Assembly: GCA_017546145.1 (NCBI GenBank)
Contig: JAFYXN010000006.1
Coordinates: 1 to 64,000 of the forward strand
From: Clostridia bacterium
GTDB taxonomy: Bacteria; Bacillota; Clostridia; Monoglobales; Monoglobaceae
Reading direction: 5' to 3'
DNA length: 64,000 nt
Position 1 is the stretch's first letter, and every line of letters starts with the position of its first letter. The position numbers and the translations under genes were made by a program. Positions 49,672 through 59,671 of this stretch are shown here, piece after piece. Below the pieces are notes generated by a model, which had not been told where the DNA came from, made no database searches, and saw only the letters and a program-made list of their open reading frames with translations.

Positions 49672-52600
49672 CTATACTTTTTCGATAAATTCTTTAATAA
49701 TATTTAAATATTCACGCACCGATGTAAATTTGCCGGTTTTATAGATAACTTTTGGCTTTTTGCCGGTTTTTAAGGCGCATTTCCCCGACATAAACACCTC
49801 ATCCACCACAAGACCGCTCAGGTCAGGAGCGTTTTGCGGGTCAAACATCAAAATAAGCTGCTCTTTGTCACCCTTTACCTCGGTAAACTTTCTTTTTGAT
49901 GCCATCGAACGGATAAGTGAAAGCTCCATCAGATTGTTTACTACATCCGGAACATCTCCGTATCTGTCAAGAAGTTCGTCATATACATCGCCCAAATCCT
50001 CACGCGTTTCAATTGCCGCAATTTTTTTGTAAGCCAAAATTCTTTGCGAATGTGCCGAGATGTATTTTTCGGGAATAAACGCACTTAACGGAAGATCAAT
50101 ACTTGTTTCAATCTCCTGCTCCAGAGGTACTCCGCGCATCTCGCTTACTGCCTCAGCAAGAAGCTTGCAGTACATCTCATAGCCCACGCTTTCCATGTGC
50201 CCACTCTGCTGCGGGCCTATCACATTGCCGGTGCCGCGGATTTCAAGGTCGCGCATTGCAATCTTGAAGCCCGAACCAAACTCCGTAAACTCACGTATCG
50301 CACGAAGACGCTTTTGTGCGTCCTCATTGAGAACCTTATCCCGCCGGTAGGTAAGATATGCGTATGCAAGTCTATTCGAGCGCCCCACTCTGCCGCGCAG
50401 CTGATACAGCTGAGCTAATCCAAGTCTGTCGGCATCCTCAATTATAATTGTATTTACATTTGCTATATCAAGTCCCGTTTCAATTATAGTTGTGCATACC
50501 AAAACATCAATTGCGCCCTCGGACATATCAAGCATAATACTTTCAAGCTCGCGCTCCGACATCTTTCCGTGAGCAGATGCGACACGCGCCTCGGGCACAA
50601 GCTGTTCAATAGTGGCAACAGCCTTTTCAATACCCTGCACACGATTGTGAAGATAATAGACCTGTCCGCCCCTTGAAAGCTCCTTGCTGATTGCCTCACG
50701 GATTATGTCTGCATCGTATTCCATAACATAGGTTGCAACAGGATAGCGGTCACTCGGCGGCTCGGCAAGCACGCTCATGTCACGTATTCCTGTCATTGAC
50801 ATGTGCAATGTTCTGGGGATGGGTGTTGCCGAAAGGGTCAGCACGTCTATCTCTTTTCGCATTTCTTTTATGCGTTCCTTGTGTGCCACACCAAAACGCT
50901 GTTCTTCGTCTATTATAAGAAGTCCAAGCTTTTTAAAGCTGATATTCTTCTGCAATATTTTGTGTGTGCCGATAACAATATCAACCTCACCGTTTTTCAG
51001 CTGTTTTGCCACATTCTTTTGTTGGGTTGGCGTGACAAACCTTGAAAGCGTTGCAATATTTATCGGGTAGTCCTTCATTCTTTGTCTGAAGTTGTTATAG
51101 TGCTGATTTGCAAGAATAGTCGTCGGCACAAGGTATGCCACCTGATAGCCGTCCATAACAGCCTTGAACGCTGCACGCATTGCCACTTCAGTTTTGCCAT
51201 AGCCCACATCACCGCACAAAAGACGCTCCATCGGATGGGCTTTTTCCATATCTTTTTTGACCTCGGCTATACATCTGAGCTGGTCATCTGTTTCATCATA
51301 AGGAAAAGCCGCCTCAAAATCCTTCTGCCATTCTGTATCGGCAGAAAAGCTGATGCCGCGGATTGATTCACGCTGAGCATAAAGCTCAACCAGTTCTTTT
51401 GCCATATCCTCACAGGATGCTTTTACCTTTTGCTTTGCACGGTTCCAGTCCTGTCCGCCAAGATTACTCAGCTTTGCCTGAGCACCTTCGCTGCCGGAAT
51501 GCTTGTATATCATATTAAGCTGGTCTGCAGGGATGTATAAAAAGTCGCCGCCCTTATAAATAATTTTCAAATAGTCCTTTTGTGCGCCCTCTACCGTAAG
51601 CCGCTGTATGCCCATATACTGACCTATACCATGGTTTTGGTGCACAACAAAATCGCCCACCGAAAGGTCGGTAAAACTGTCAATTTTATTCTTTTTATCC
51701 ACCTTAAAGCGTTTGCGCCGACGCTTTTCCTGACCAAAGATTTCCCTGTCGCTTATAACCACTGTTCTGATTAACGGATACTCAAAGCCGCGGCTGAGTC
51801 CGCCATGGGTCACAATTATGCCGCCCGCATTTGGAAGCTCGTCAAAGTTTTCGGCTCTTGCGCAGGGAATTTCTTCATCCTCAAGCTGCTTTGCCAGATT
51901 TTCGGCACGGTGCTGTGAACCGCCAAGAATGATTATTCTGTATTTATTCTTTCGGTAAAAATTGAGTGCGTCAAAGAAAAACTCCATCTTGCCGCCATAA
52001 TTATTAAGGCTTTTGGCAGTTAAATTGACCAGCTTTTGGGGTTTTATATCCGTATTTGAATGTGAAAGCGGGCAAAGCGCCACCATACCGCTGTCCGACA
52101 GTTGCTTTATTGCATCAGCATAGTCTGCGTGATACCGAAATTTACCGCCCGGCAAAATACCACGTTCAATAAGGTCTTTCAAGGTTTCGGTTTCTCTTTT
52201 GTCATCGCCCTTCACTGTATCGGATACTCTTTGCGGGTCATCAATAAAGGCAATATACCCGTCCTGCAGGTAATCCAGTATTGTTGGCATTTTGTCCTGA
52301 TAAAGCTGTGGAATATATTTATCTCTTGAAGGAAAAACAAGACCTTGTTCTATCCTCTCAATATCCTTTTTTAAGGTTGAAATCAGCTTAATTTGGGGTT
52401 CGTCACGATTTTCTTTATTCTCTGCTGCTTTAAGCTTTTGCGACAGCTGCTTCACCGCGTCAGCCCGCGACTTTGCATCTGTTACTATCTCGTCCGCAGG
52501 GGTAATTCGTGCAACTGCCTCCTCGTCGCTGCTCACCGTTCTTTGCGTTTCGGCATAAAACCTCCTCACCGAGTCAACCATTGTGTCAAAGAACTCAATA

Positions 52601-53178
52601 CGGAAAGGCATATCACTCCAATAAGGGAAATAATCAAAAATTCCGCCCCTCACGCTGAACTGTCCCGGCCCTTCAACTATTTCTTCACGCTTATAACCAA
52701 AATCCACCATTATCCGGCACAGGTCATCAAGCTCTATTTCATCACCCACATTTAATGTCAAAGTCCGGCTTTGATACACAGCTTTGGGAACTGTAGCACT
52801 AAGTAATGCCGAAACCGTTGTAACCACTGCATACTCGCCATCGCTTTGCGCCAGCTTGTCGATAACATCAAGGCGTTTTTTCTTAATATCATTTGCTGAC
52901 GCTTCAATATCATAGAACATAAGGTCTTTTTCAGGAAACAAAAGCGCTTTGCCCCCGAAAAAATAATTTATATCATCAAAAACAGCCCTTGCCTGAGCCT
53001 CGTTTGAGGTAATAACAAGAGCATTTTTATTAAGTGCTTTACATGTACAAAATATCAGATGTGACCTTACCGAATCACCGGCACCCGTAACGCTGACAGG
53101 GGATTGAGCACGCTTCAATCCCCCGGTTATTTCCTCAAAATCAGCAAGGCTGTCTAATATTTTTAAAAATCCGTTCAT
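49672..53178 (-). CDS. mfd: Transcription-repair coupling factor Mfd
   Basis: 1168 residues. UvrB-like N-terminal modules (about 1-340, including FSVRGGIFDYFPYWSDMPFR), an RNA-polymerase-interacting domain (about 475-560, DLSVGDFVVHQNHGIGQY), a RecG-like translocase (Walker A GDVGYGKTEVAMRAAF, DEEQRFGVAHKE, then VLTLSATPIPRTLHMS; TRG motif near 'ELRGRVGRSNRLAYAYL'), and a C-terminal regulatory domain. It removes stalled RNA polymerase and recruits UvrA. It is adjacent to pth (29 nt), the usual Firmicutes pair. Confidence 0.97.
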   Translation of the reverse strand: MNGFLKILDSLADFEEITGGLKRAQSPVSVTGAGDSVRSHLIFCTCKALNKNALVITSNEAQARAVFDDINYFFGGKALLFPEKDLMFYDIEASANDIKKKRLDVIDKLAQSDGEYAVVTTVSALLSATVPKAVYQSRTLTLNVGDEIELDDLCRIMVDFGYKREEIVEGPGQFSVRGGIFDYFPYWSDMPFRIEFFDTMVDSVRRFYAETQRTVSSDEEAVARITPADEIVTDAKSRADAVKQLSQKLKAAENKENRDEPQIKLISTLKKDIERIEQGLVFPSRDKYIPQLYQDKMPTILDYLQDGYIAFIDDPQRVSDTVKGDDKRETETLKDLIERGILPGGKFRYHADYADAIKQLSDSGMVALCPLSHSNTDIKPQKLVNLTAKSLNNYGGKMEFFFDALNFYRKNKYRIIILGGSQHRAENLAKQLEDEEIPCARAENFDELPNAGGIIVTHGGLSRGFEYPLIRTVVISDREIFGQEKRRRKRFKVDKKNKIDSFTDLSVGDFVVHQNHGIGQYMGIQRLTVEGAQKDYLKIIYKGGDFLYIPADQLNMIYKHSGSEGAQAKLSNLGGQDWNRAKQKVKASCEDMAKELVELYAQRESIRGISFSADTEWQKDFEAAFPYDETDDQLRCIAEVKKDMEKAHPMERLLCGDVGYGKTEVAMRAAFKAVMDGYQVAYLVPTTILANQHYNNFRQRMKDYPINIATLSRFVTPTQQKNVAKQLKNGEVDIVIGTHKILQKNISFKKLGLLIIDEEQRFGVAHKERIKEMRKEIDVLTLSATPIPRTLHMSMTGIRDMSVLAEPPSDRYPVATYVMEYDADIIREAISKELSRGGQVYYLHNRVQGIEKAVATIEQLVPEARVASAHGKMSERELESIMLDMSEGAIDVLVCTTIIETGLDIANVNTIIIEDADRLGLAQLYQLRGRVGRSNRLAYAYLTYRRDKVLNEDAQKRLRAIREFTEFGSGFKIAMRDLEIRGTGNVIGPQQSGHMESVGYEMYCKLLAEAVSEMRGVPLEQEIETSIDLPLSAFIPEKYISAHSQRILAYKKIAAIETREDLGDVYDELLDRYGDVPDVVNNLMELSLIRSMASKRKFTEVKGDKEQLILMFDPQNAPDLSGLVVDEVFMSGKCALKTGKKPKVIYKTGKFTSVREYLNIIKEFIEKV

Positions 53179-53207
53179 AACTCAACCCTTCCTTTAAGCA
53201 GGTCAGA

Positions 53208-53768
53208 TTAATTAAAGGCAGACATTGCCTTTTCTACGCCGTTTTTTATTATTTCGCCCACTGCCTCCGCCGCCTTTATTGCCATGGGAATAAGTTCTTT
53301 GACTTCTGCTTTGCTGAACCTTCCCAGAACATAATCCGCAAGGTCATAGTCAGGATTTTGTGGGCTTCCTACTCCGATTTTTATTCTCGGAAACACATCG
53401 GTATTCAGATTGCATATAATGCTTTTCATTCCGTTGTGTCCGCCGGCACTGCCTTTGGAGCGTATCCGCATTTTGCCAACAGGCAATGATACATCGTCAT
53501 ATATTATAATTATTTGCGAGTCCTCAACCTTATGCCATGCTTTGAATTCACGTATGGCGTCACCGCTGAGATTCATAAAGGTCTGAGGCTTTACCAAAAC
53601 GACCCTCTCGCCCTCAATTGTGCCTTCGCCGTAAAGCGCATTAAACTTTGATTTTTTAACAGCAATATCATACTTTGCCGCAACAGCATCAAGGGCATCA
53701 AAACCCATATTGTGCCGTGTGTTTACATATTTTCTGCCGGGATTTCCCAGCCCTGCAATTATATACAT
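53208..53768 (-). CDS. pth: Peptidyl-tRNA hydrolase
   Basis: 186 residues from the ATG at 53768 (the in-frame extension overlaps the potCD gene and is rejected). Motifs: IAGLGNPGRKYVNTRHNMGF (His catalytic residue), KPQTFMNLSG, DDVSLPVGKMRIR, and GSAGGHNGMKSI. It releases peptides from peptidyl-tRNA that drops off ribosomes. Confidence 0.96.
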   Translation of the reverse strand: MYIIAGLGNPGRKYVNTRHNMGFDALDAVAAKYDIAVKKSKFNALYGEGTIEGERVVLVKPQTFMNLSGDAIREFKAWHKVEDSQIIIIYDDVSLPVGKMRIRSKGSAGGHNGMKSIICNLNTDVFPRIKIGVGSPQNPDYDLADYVLGRFSKAEVKELIPMAIKAAEAVGEIIKNGVEKAMSAFN

Positions 53769-53781
53769 TCTGCACCTGCTT

Positions 53782-55638
53782 CTACTGTGACTTGACCTTT
53801 GTCCAAAGTTCTGCACAGTATCTTTTTATTTCCGGCTCCTGATACCGGAAGAATTCATCATTTTGATTATCCTGACGCGGAACATACGCCTCGTTATCCG
53901 CATATACCGTCATGCTTATCTCTTTGTATGCCTCCTCAACCGGTGATGAATATCCCACTGTTTCAGAGTTTAACGATGCATTTTGAGGCTCGAGCATAAA
54001 ATCAATCCATTTATATGCCAAATCATCATTCTTACACTCGTTTGTTATAACCATTCCGTCAATCCAGAGGTTTGTGCCGCTTTGCGGTGTATAAAAACCA
54101 AGGTTTTCATTCTCAGACATAATATATGCTGCATCTCCGGAATATACTATTGCCATCGCTTTGTTTCCGGCAATCATACTGTCAATGACCTCGTCACCCA
54201 TATAAATCGGATTTACACGTTCTTTTTGTTCAACAAGCCATTTATATGCCCTGTCAAGCTCTGCTCTGTCACTTGTGTTGAGTGAATATCCAAGCGCCTT
54301 CAGCGCAATCATAAACGAGTCGCGCTCTGAGTTGTACATATAGATATTATCTTTATACGCAGGGTTTCTGAGAACCTCCCAGCCTGCCTCCAAATCTTCA
54401 GTCTTCACAACAGTTTTGTCATACAGTATACCCACATTTCCCCAAAAATACGGTATTGAATACTTATTTTCAGGGTCAAATGGCTGATTCATAAGCCGCG
54501 GCATAATATTACCAAGGTTTTTAAGCCTATCCTTGTCTATCTCCTGAAGGAACTTCTCTTTTGCAAGACGTTCTATCATATAATCAGACGGAATAATTAT
54601 ATCATACTTTTCGCCGCTCATAACCTTTGTATACATGGATTCGTTTGAATCAAAGGTTTCGTAAATAACCTTGCATCCATACTCTTCTTCAAATGCAGTA
54701 ACCAATGAATCGTCAATGTACTCACCTGCATTGTAGACTTTTAGAGTTTTTGCATCACCACCGCACCTTAAAAGTATAACAAAAATTAACACGCCGCATA
54801 CTGCCTCAAATACCCGTCTTGTCTTTTTCGGTATTTTTTCATTAAGTGCACAAAACCAGCTTGTGCTCCTTACCTTTGGAGCAAGCTTTACCACAACCAC
54901 AGCGAAAACTATTGCAAGAATAACTATTGTCGAGAGCGCATTTATTGTAGGGTTAATCCTCTTTGTGGCATTGTATACAATCATAGATATATTTTCAACG
55001 CCGTTGCCGCTTACAAAATACGATATAACAAAATCGTCAATTGACATGGTGAATGCAAGCAGCATCCCTGCATAAATTCCGGGTTTAATCATGGGAACAA
55101 TAACCTTAACAAGAGCCTGAAACGGTGTTGCACCCAAGTCCATTGCAGCGTTTGCAATGTTGTTGTCAAGTTCGCGGATTTTGGGGTACACGCTTGTTAT
55201 TACATAAGGTGTACAAAAACAAATATGTGCAAGAAGCATTGTTATATAGCCTTTTTCAATCTTAAGGGATGTAAACAATATCATTAGCCCTATTGCCGTA
55301 ACAATATCCGGATTCATTATAGGGATATTATTTATATTCAGTATCCATTCCTTCAAAATCCTGCGGCTTTTTGAAAGACCTATTGCAGTAATTGTGCCAA
55401 GCACGGTTGAAATCGCTGTTGCAAACAGTGCAACCGAAACAGACACCCCTACTGCAGCCATAATTTCAGAATCATTTATTAAAGCCTGATACCATCTTAA
55501 CGAAAATCCCGTATATTTTGCAAATGACCTTGACGAATTAAACGAGAATATCATTGTTATAATAATCGGCACATAGAAAAATGCAAAACACAAAGCTACA
55601 TAAAGTCCTGATGAGATACGTGCTAATTTTTTCAACAC
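53782..55638 (-). CDS. potCD: PotC-PotD fusion: polyamine ABC permease joined to its binding protein
   Basis: 618 residues. The first 265 are a PotC-type permease (six hydrophobic segments; EAA loop 'ANAAMDLGATPFQALVKVIVP'). A further helix with LLRCGGDAKTLKVYN at about 295-310 looks like a former lipobox/signal region. It leads into a complete PotD-type spermidine/putrescine-binding protein (EYIDDSLVTAFEEEYGCKV; GEKYDIIIPSDYMIERL; PYFWGNVGILYDK). One frame without a stop covers both. The fusion tethers the binding protein to the pore. Similar fusions are known in some Firmicutes. Last gene of the potRABCD set. Confidence 0.92.
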   Translation of the reverse strand: MLKKLARISSGLYVALCFAFFYVPIIITMIFSFNSSRSFAKYTGFSLRWYQALINDSEIMAAVGVSVSVALFATAISTVLGTITAIGLSKSRRILKEWILNINNIPIMNPDIVTAIGLMILFTSLKIEKGYITMLLAHICFCTPYVITSVYPKIRELDNNIANAAMDLGATPFQALVKVIVPMIKPGIYAGMLLAFTMSIDDFVISYFVSGNGVENISMIVYNATKRINPTINALSTIVILAIVFAVVVVKLAPKVRSTSWFCALNEKIPKKTRRVFEAVCGVLIFVILLRCGGDAKTLKVYNAGEYIDDSLVTAFEEEYGCKVIYETFDSNESMYTKVMSGEKYDIIIPSDYMIERLAKEKFLQEIDKDRLKNLGNIMPRLMNQPFDPENKYSIPYFWGNVGILYDKTVVKTEDLEAGWEVLRNPAYKDNIYMYNSERDSFMIALKALGYSLNTSDRAELDRAYKWLVEQKERVNPIYMGDEVIDSMIAGNKAMAIVYSGDAAYIMSENENLGFYTPQSGTNLWIDGMVITNECKNDDLAYKWIDFMLEPQNASLNSETVGYSSPVEEAYKEISMTVYADNEAYVPRQDNQNDEFFRYQEPEIKRYCAELWTKVKSQ

Positions 55639-55674
55639 ATAGCCTCCTTATACAAAATTTAAAGTATTGGCAAA

Positions 55675-56448
55675 TTAATTTTCTCCCTTGTCAATCTTCT
55701 TCATCCAGCGTATTGAAAACAGGATGATAAGTGCAAGCAGCAAGGATACCGCACTTCCGAAGTTCCAGTCGCCCACTTCAATAAACTGCTTTTCTATCAG
55801 GTTTCCGATAAGCATATACTGTCCGCCGCCCAATATCTGCGGAATCATAAACGTGGATATTGACAAAAGAAAGACCATTATAACGCCATTTAAAACCCCC
55901 GGTATAGACAGCTTGAAGGTCACTTTGAAAAATGTCTGAACGGGATTTGCACCAAGGTCATACGCGGCTTCAACAAATGACTTGTCCATCTTGCTGAGCG
56001 AGGTATGTATTGGAATTATCATAAACGGCAAAAACTCGCAAATCTGCCCTACCATAACCGCAAAATCGGTATGCATAAGACCAAGCGGCTCTAAAATACT
56101 CTTCCATGCATATATTCTTATAAGCATATTTATCCACATAGGTATTGTTACGAGCAGAATCAGAAAATTCTGAACCTTCTCTTTCTGCCTTGCAATAATA
56201 TACGCCATAGAATACCCCAAAACAAGGCATATTGCCACGGTAATAAGTCCCAGCCTTATGGAATTTATAAAAACTTCAAGATAAACAGGCTCAACAAATT
56301 TGCCAAAGTTATTCAGAGTAAACTGTATATTTATAAGAGAATTACCGCTGTTTGTAACAGCGTACAAAAATATCATAAAAAGCGGAACAAGAACAACTAT
56401 AAAAGACCACACAAGATACGGTCTTACCAGACTTTTAAAATATTTCAT
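55675..56448 (-). CDS. potB: Spermidine/putrescine ABC transporter permease PotB
   Basis: 257 residues, six hydrophobic segments. The EAA loop is 'VEAAYDLGANPVQTFFKVTF'; FTLNNFGKFVEPVYLEVF is the usual PotB periplasmic-side start. It pairs with the PotC half of the fused protein. Confidence 0.93.
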   Translation of the reverse strand: MKYFKSLVRPYLVWSFIVVLVPLFMIFLYAVTNSGNSLINIQFTLNNFGKFVEPVYLEVFINSIRLGLITVAICLVLGYSMAYIIARQKEKVQNFLILLVTIPMWINMLIRIYAWKSILEPLGLMHTDFAVMVGQICEFLPFMIIPIHTSLSKMDKSFVEAAYDLGANPVQTFFKVTFKLSIPGVLNGVIMVFLLSISTFMIPQILGGGQYMLIGNLIEKQFIEVGDWNFGSAVSLLLALIILFSIRWMKKIDKGEN

Positions 56449-56476
56449 TGCTTTCTCCCTTCAGATTTATTTATGA

Positions 56477-57514
56477 TTAAACCATCTTCCACATAACATG
56501 TATATCCTCGGGACCAAAAGCAAGTCCTACCTCAAGTCCCACTTCGTGATAGTCGGTTGTATGTATCATATACTGTCTGTATTTTGATTGCACCATAATT
56601 TCATAGTGAACACCCTTAAACACAATACTTGTAACCGTGCCGGTAAGCTTTGCCTTATCCGCTGCTACAATATCAATATCCTCAGGTCTTAACACAACCT
56701 CTATTTCCTCGTTTTCTTTAAAGCCCTTATCAACACATTCAAACTCGAAATCGTCAAACGCAACAAGACAATCTCGAATCATTGTTCCCTCAATTATGTT
56801 GGACTCACCTATAAACTGAGCAACAAATCTGTTTTCAGGCTCGTTGTAAACATCTGTCGGTGTTCCTATCTGCTGAATATATCCGTCATTCATAACCACA
56901 ACCGTATCGGACATAGAAAGTGCTTCTTCCTGGTCATGGGTTACATATATAAATGTAATTCCGACTTCCTTCTGAATTTTTTTCAGCTCAAACTGCATCT
57001 CCTTGCGAAGCTTTGCATCAAGCGCACCAAGCGGCTCATCAAGAAGCAGCACCTTTGGTTTGTTTATCAGTGCTCTTGCAATGGCAACACGCTGCTGCTG
57101 ACCGCCCGAAAGCGATGTAACATCACGCTTTTCAAAGCCTGAAAGTCCCACCAGCTTAAGCATTTTTTCGACTTCCTGCTTAACCACTGACTTTTCTGTC
57201 TTTTTTATATTAAGCCCGAATGCGATATTATCAAAAACATTCAGATGCGGAAACAGCGCATACTTTTGAAACACAGTATTAACCTCGCGCTTATACGGAG
57301 GCTGCTTTGAAATTTCAATACCGTCAAAAAGCAGCTCGCCGCCGTCAGACTCATCAAAGCCTGCAATAATTCTGAGTGTTGTGGTCTTTCCGCAGCCAGA
57401 TGGGCCAAGAAGGGTTAAAAACTCATTCTCATAAATTTTTAAATTTATCCCTTTGAGTATTTGCTGGTCATCAAATGTTTTTGTTATGTTTTTAAGTTCA
57501 ATTAATGCATTCAT
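56477..57514 (-). CDS. potA: Spermidine/putrescine ABC transporter ATPase PotA
   Basis: 345 residues. Walker [18 protein letters not shown]-loop, signature [15 protein letters not shown], Walker [13 protein letters not shown], and a C-terminal TOBE domain (about 270-345). It energises the PotB/PotCD transporter. Confidence 0.95.
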   Translation of the reverse strand: MNALIELKNITKTFDDQQILKGINLKIYENEFLTLLGPSGCGKTTTLRIIAGFDESDGGELLFDGIEISKQPPYKREVNTVFQKYALFPHLNVFDNIAFGLNIKKTEKSVVKQEVEKMLKLVGLSGFEKRDVTSLSGGQQQRVAIARALINKPKVLLLDEPLGALDAKLRKEMQFELKKIQKEVGITFIYVTHDQEEALSMSDTVVVMNDGYIQQIGTPTDVYNEPENRFVAQFIGESNIIEGTMIRDCLVAFDDFEFECVDKGFKENEEIEVVLRPEDIDIVAADKAKLTGTVTSIVFKGVHYEIMVQSKYRQYMIHTTDYHEVGLEVGLAFGPEDIHVMWKMV

Positions 57515-57544
57515 ATTTTACTCTCCTATCTGAAGTCGTAATCT

Positions 57545-58078
57545 TTAAAAAAACGGCGGTGTTGAAATCCATATAATTTCACAGTTCTTTTTGGCATTGT
57601 TTTCAAGGTGATAACTTTCGTTGCAATAAACATAGAACGTATCGCCCTTTTTAAGATGATGCTTTTCACTGCCGTAAATCAAATCAGCGTTGCCTGAAAT
57701 CATATACCCAAAATCTTCTCCGTCGTGCGGAATAATTGTCTGCGACCTGCCTCCCGGATAAATAGTAATCTTTATCGGTTCTACCGAGTTCTTTTGCGCA
57801 TTGGGAACAAGATAGTCTATCTTGTACTCCTCCTGCTCGTTTTCAAAATAATCTTTGGGTGTAAATACAATTGTGTCTTCTTTATTCTCGGCAAAAAACT
57901 CCTGAAGTGACGAGCCAAGAACCTCAAGTATATCTTCAAGCGTAGAAATCGACGGAGAACAGTTGTTATTTTCAAGCTGGGACAAAAATCCCTTTGAAAG
58001 TTCGCTTCTGTTTGCCACATCCTCCAAGGTCAGCTGGTTCTTTATTCTGAGCTGTTTCAGCTTCTTTCCTATATCCAC
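57545..58078 (-). CDS. XRE-cupin regulator of the polyamine transporter (PuuR-like)
   Basis: 177 residues starting with GTG at 58078 (GAGGTG upstream). XRE HTH (about 5-60, KLKQLRIKNQLTLEDVANRS) and a C-terminal cupin (about 105-175, GEDFGYMISGNADLIYGSEK...KGDTFYVYCNESYHLE). This layout is typical of regulators of pot and puu genes, which sense polyamines or related ligands. It lies first in the operon. Upstream, TTACAA and TTGTAA half-sites at about 58110-58135 flank an AT-rich spacer and may be its operator. Confidence 0.87.
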   Translation of the reverse strand: MDIGKKLKQLRIKNQLTLEDVANRSELSKGFLSQLENNNCSPSISTLEDILEVLGSSLQEFFAENKEDTIVFTPKDYFENEQEEYKIDYLVPNAQKNSVEPIKITIYPGGRSQTIIPHDGEDFGYMISGNADLIYGSEKHHLKKGDTFYVYCNESYHLENNAKKNCEIIWISTPPFF

Positions 58079-58217
58079 TTTGTTTCACCTCAAAATTTAG
58101 TATTACAAAACTTTTATTTTATTATTGTAAAACAATTGGTATTATACATTATTATGCCAATATAATCAAGTACTTTTGTAAAATTTTCGACATTTTTTAT
58201 ATTCTTTGCAAAACAAA

Positions 58218-58242
58218 CGCGGAAGCAATCAATACTCCCGCG
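58218..58242 (-). terminator. Aldo/keto reductase terminator
   Basis: CGCGGAAG and CTCCCGCG pair imperfectly on either side of a 9-nt loop, 7 nt past the stop codon; TTTGTTTTG follows on the - strand. Confidence 0.7.
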
Positions 58243-58248
58243 AATTTT

Positions 58249-59199
58249 TCAGCCTATGTTAAGTTTAAACAGCTCTCTCAGTTCGGTTTTTTCTATTTCA
58301 AGGTCTGCACCGCTAATGGAATCCTCAATCTGGCAAACTGTACGTCCACCTATAATCGGGAAGACATCAGGGCAATTTATAGAGCACAAAGCACCGCACA
58401 CCACTGCCGCAACACTGCATTCATATTTAGCGGAAAGCTGTTTTATATAATCAAGTCTTGAAAGATTCTCGTCACAGAGGTATCGCACCTTTGCTTTGTC
58501 CGAAAGTCCTTTATCTCCGTACTGTGCCATTTTTGAAAAAAAGCCCTTTGCCTGTGACGCATAGCCGGCAACAGGAATTTTTGCCGACTTATAAAGCTCA
58601 AACTCCTGCTTTGTCATTTCGACCAGTGTATTGTCTGAATTTCCGCCCGGCACACATATTGCAGGGCTGAAACGTATCTGACTTCCCGAAAATCCCAAAA
58701 GCCCCTGAGCCTTAGCGTAGTCATTTGCCCCCAGGACGCGGTAAGCCTTCCAGTTTGATGCCCCAAAACGAATAATTTTGCCTTCTTTAACCAGCTTGTT
58801 CATTATCTCAATTACCTCACCTGCAGGGATTGACTCATCATCGCGGTGCAGCCAGTAAAAATCAATACAGTCTGTTTCCAATGCTTTAAGGCTTGTTTCA
58901 AGGTCAAATCGGATTTCTGCTTCAGACAGTCGCGAAGCTTCGGGATTGTCCTCTGTTGGAAAACCGCCCTTGGTTGAAACAAAAATTCCTTTGGGGTTTC
59001 TGTCCTTCATCCATTTTGCAATTACTCTTTCCGATTCGCCGTCTGAATACATTCTTGCAGTATCAATATGACAGCCGTCCAGCTCACAAAACCTGTCCAA
59101 AAGGCTGAACGCATCTTCAAGCGGAATTAAGCTTCCAAAATAGGTTGTTCCCAAAATTATTTTTGAACTTTTTTTACCAAAGCTGTATGTATACTTCAT
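58249..59199 (-). CDS. Aldo/keto reductase
   Basis: 316 residues. The AKR tetrad is visible: CHIDTARMYSDGESE (Asp, Tyr), FVSTKGGF (Lys), and DFYWLHRDDESIPAGEV (His). A GASNWKAYRV loop follows. It reduces aldehydes or ketones with NADPH; the substrate is unknown. It is divergent from gatC and has its own terminator. Confidence 0.88.
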   Translation of the reverse strand: MKYTYSFGKKSSKIILGTTYFGSLIPLEDAFSLLDRFCELDGCHIDTARMYSDGESERVIAKWMKDRNPKGIFVSTKGGFPTEDNPEASRLSEAEIRFDLETSLKALETDCIDFYWLHRDDESIPAGEVIEIMNKLVKEGKIIRFGASNWKAYRVLGANDYAKAQGLLGFSGSQIRFSPAICVPGGNSDNTLVEMTKQEFELYKSAKIPVAGYASQAKGFFSKMAQYGDKGLSDKAKVRYLCDENLSRLDYIKQLSAKYECSVAAVVCGALCSINCPDVFPIIGGRTVCQIEDSISGADLEIEKTELRELFKLNIG

Positions 59200-59294
59200 A
59201 AACTTCTCCTAAGTGTTTATTTTATATTTCATAATTTTACCACATTGCAGGATTGATATGCAAGTAATAAACAAAATTTAAATTAAAATTTATA

Positions 59295-59323
59295 TTGCAA
59301 AAGCCTTGCAAAAATGCTAAAAT
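59295..59323 (+). promoter_or_regulatory. gatCAB promoter
   Basis: TTGCAA and TAAAAT separated by 17 nt, 43 nt before gatC. Confidence 0.6.
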
Positions 59324-59366
59324 ATAGTAGATTGTCAATACTATGAACAAAAGGAAGTGATTCTTT

Positions 59367-59651
59367 ATGATAACAACTGAAAACCTCAAGCTTTTGTGCG
59401 AGCTTTCAAAGCTGCATCTTTCAGATGCCGAGCTTTTGGAATACGGCAAGGAAATGACCGATATAATAGGGCTTATGGATACCATTGGCGAATCAAACTT
59501 TGAGTATAATCCAATCGATACGGCAAACGCTGTTCCCTTTTTAGAGCTGCGCACCGACAACATTGAAACCTTTGACAATATGGACGGTATTGTAGAGCGC
59601 GGCCCGCAGGTTATTGAACATCAATTTGTTGTACCCAAGATTGTTGACTAA
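59367..59651 (+). CDS. gatC: Asp/Glu-tRNA amidotransferase subunit C
   Basis: 94 residues. LCELSKLHLSDAELLEYGKEM is the conserved start and PFLELRTDNIETFDN the GatA-binding tail. It stabilises GatA-GatB. First in the gatCAB operon. Confidence 0.93.
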   Translation: MITTENLKLLCELSKLHLSDAELLEYGKEMTDIIGLMDTIGESNFEYNPIDTANAVPFLELRTDNIETFDNMDGIVERGPQVIEHQFVVPKIVD

Positions 59652-59671
59652 ATTATAAGGAGAATTTTAAA

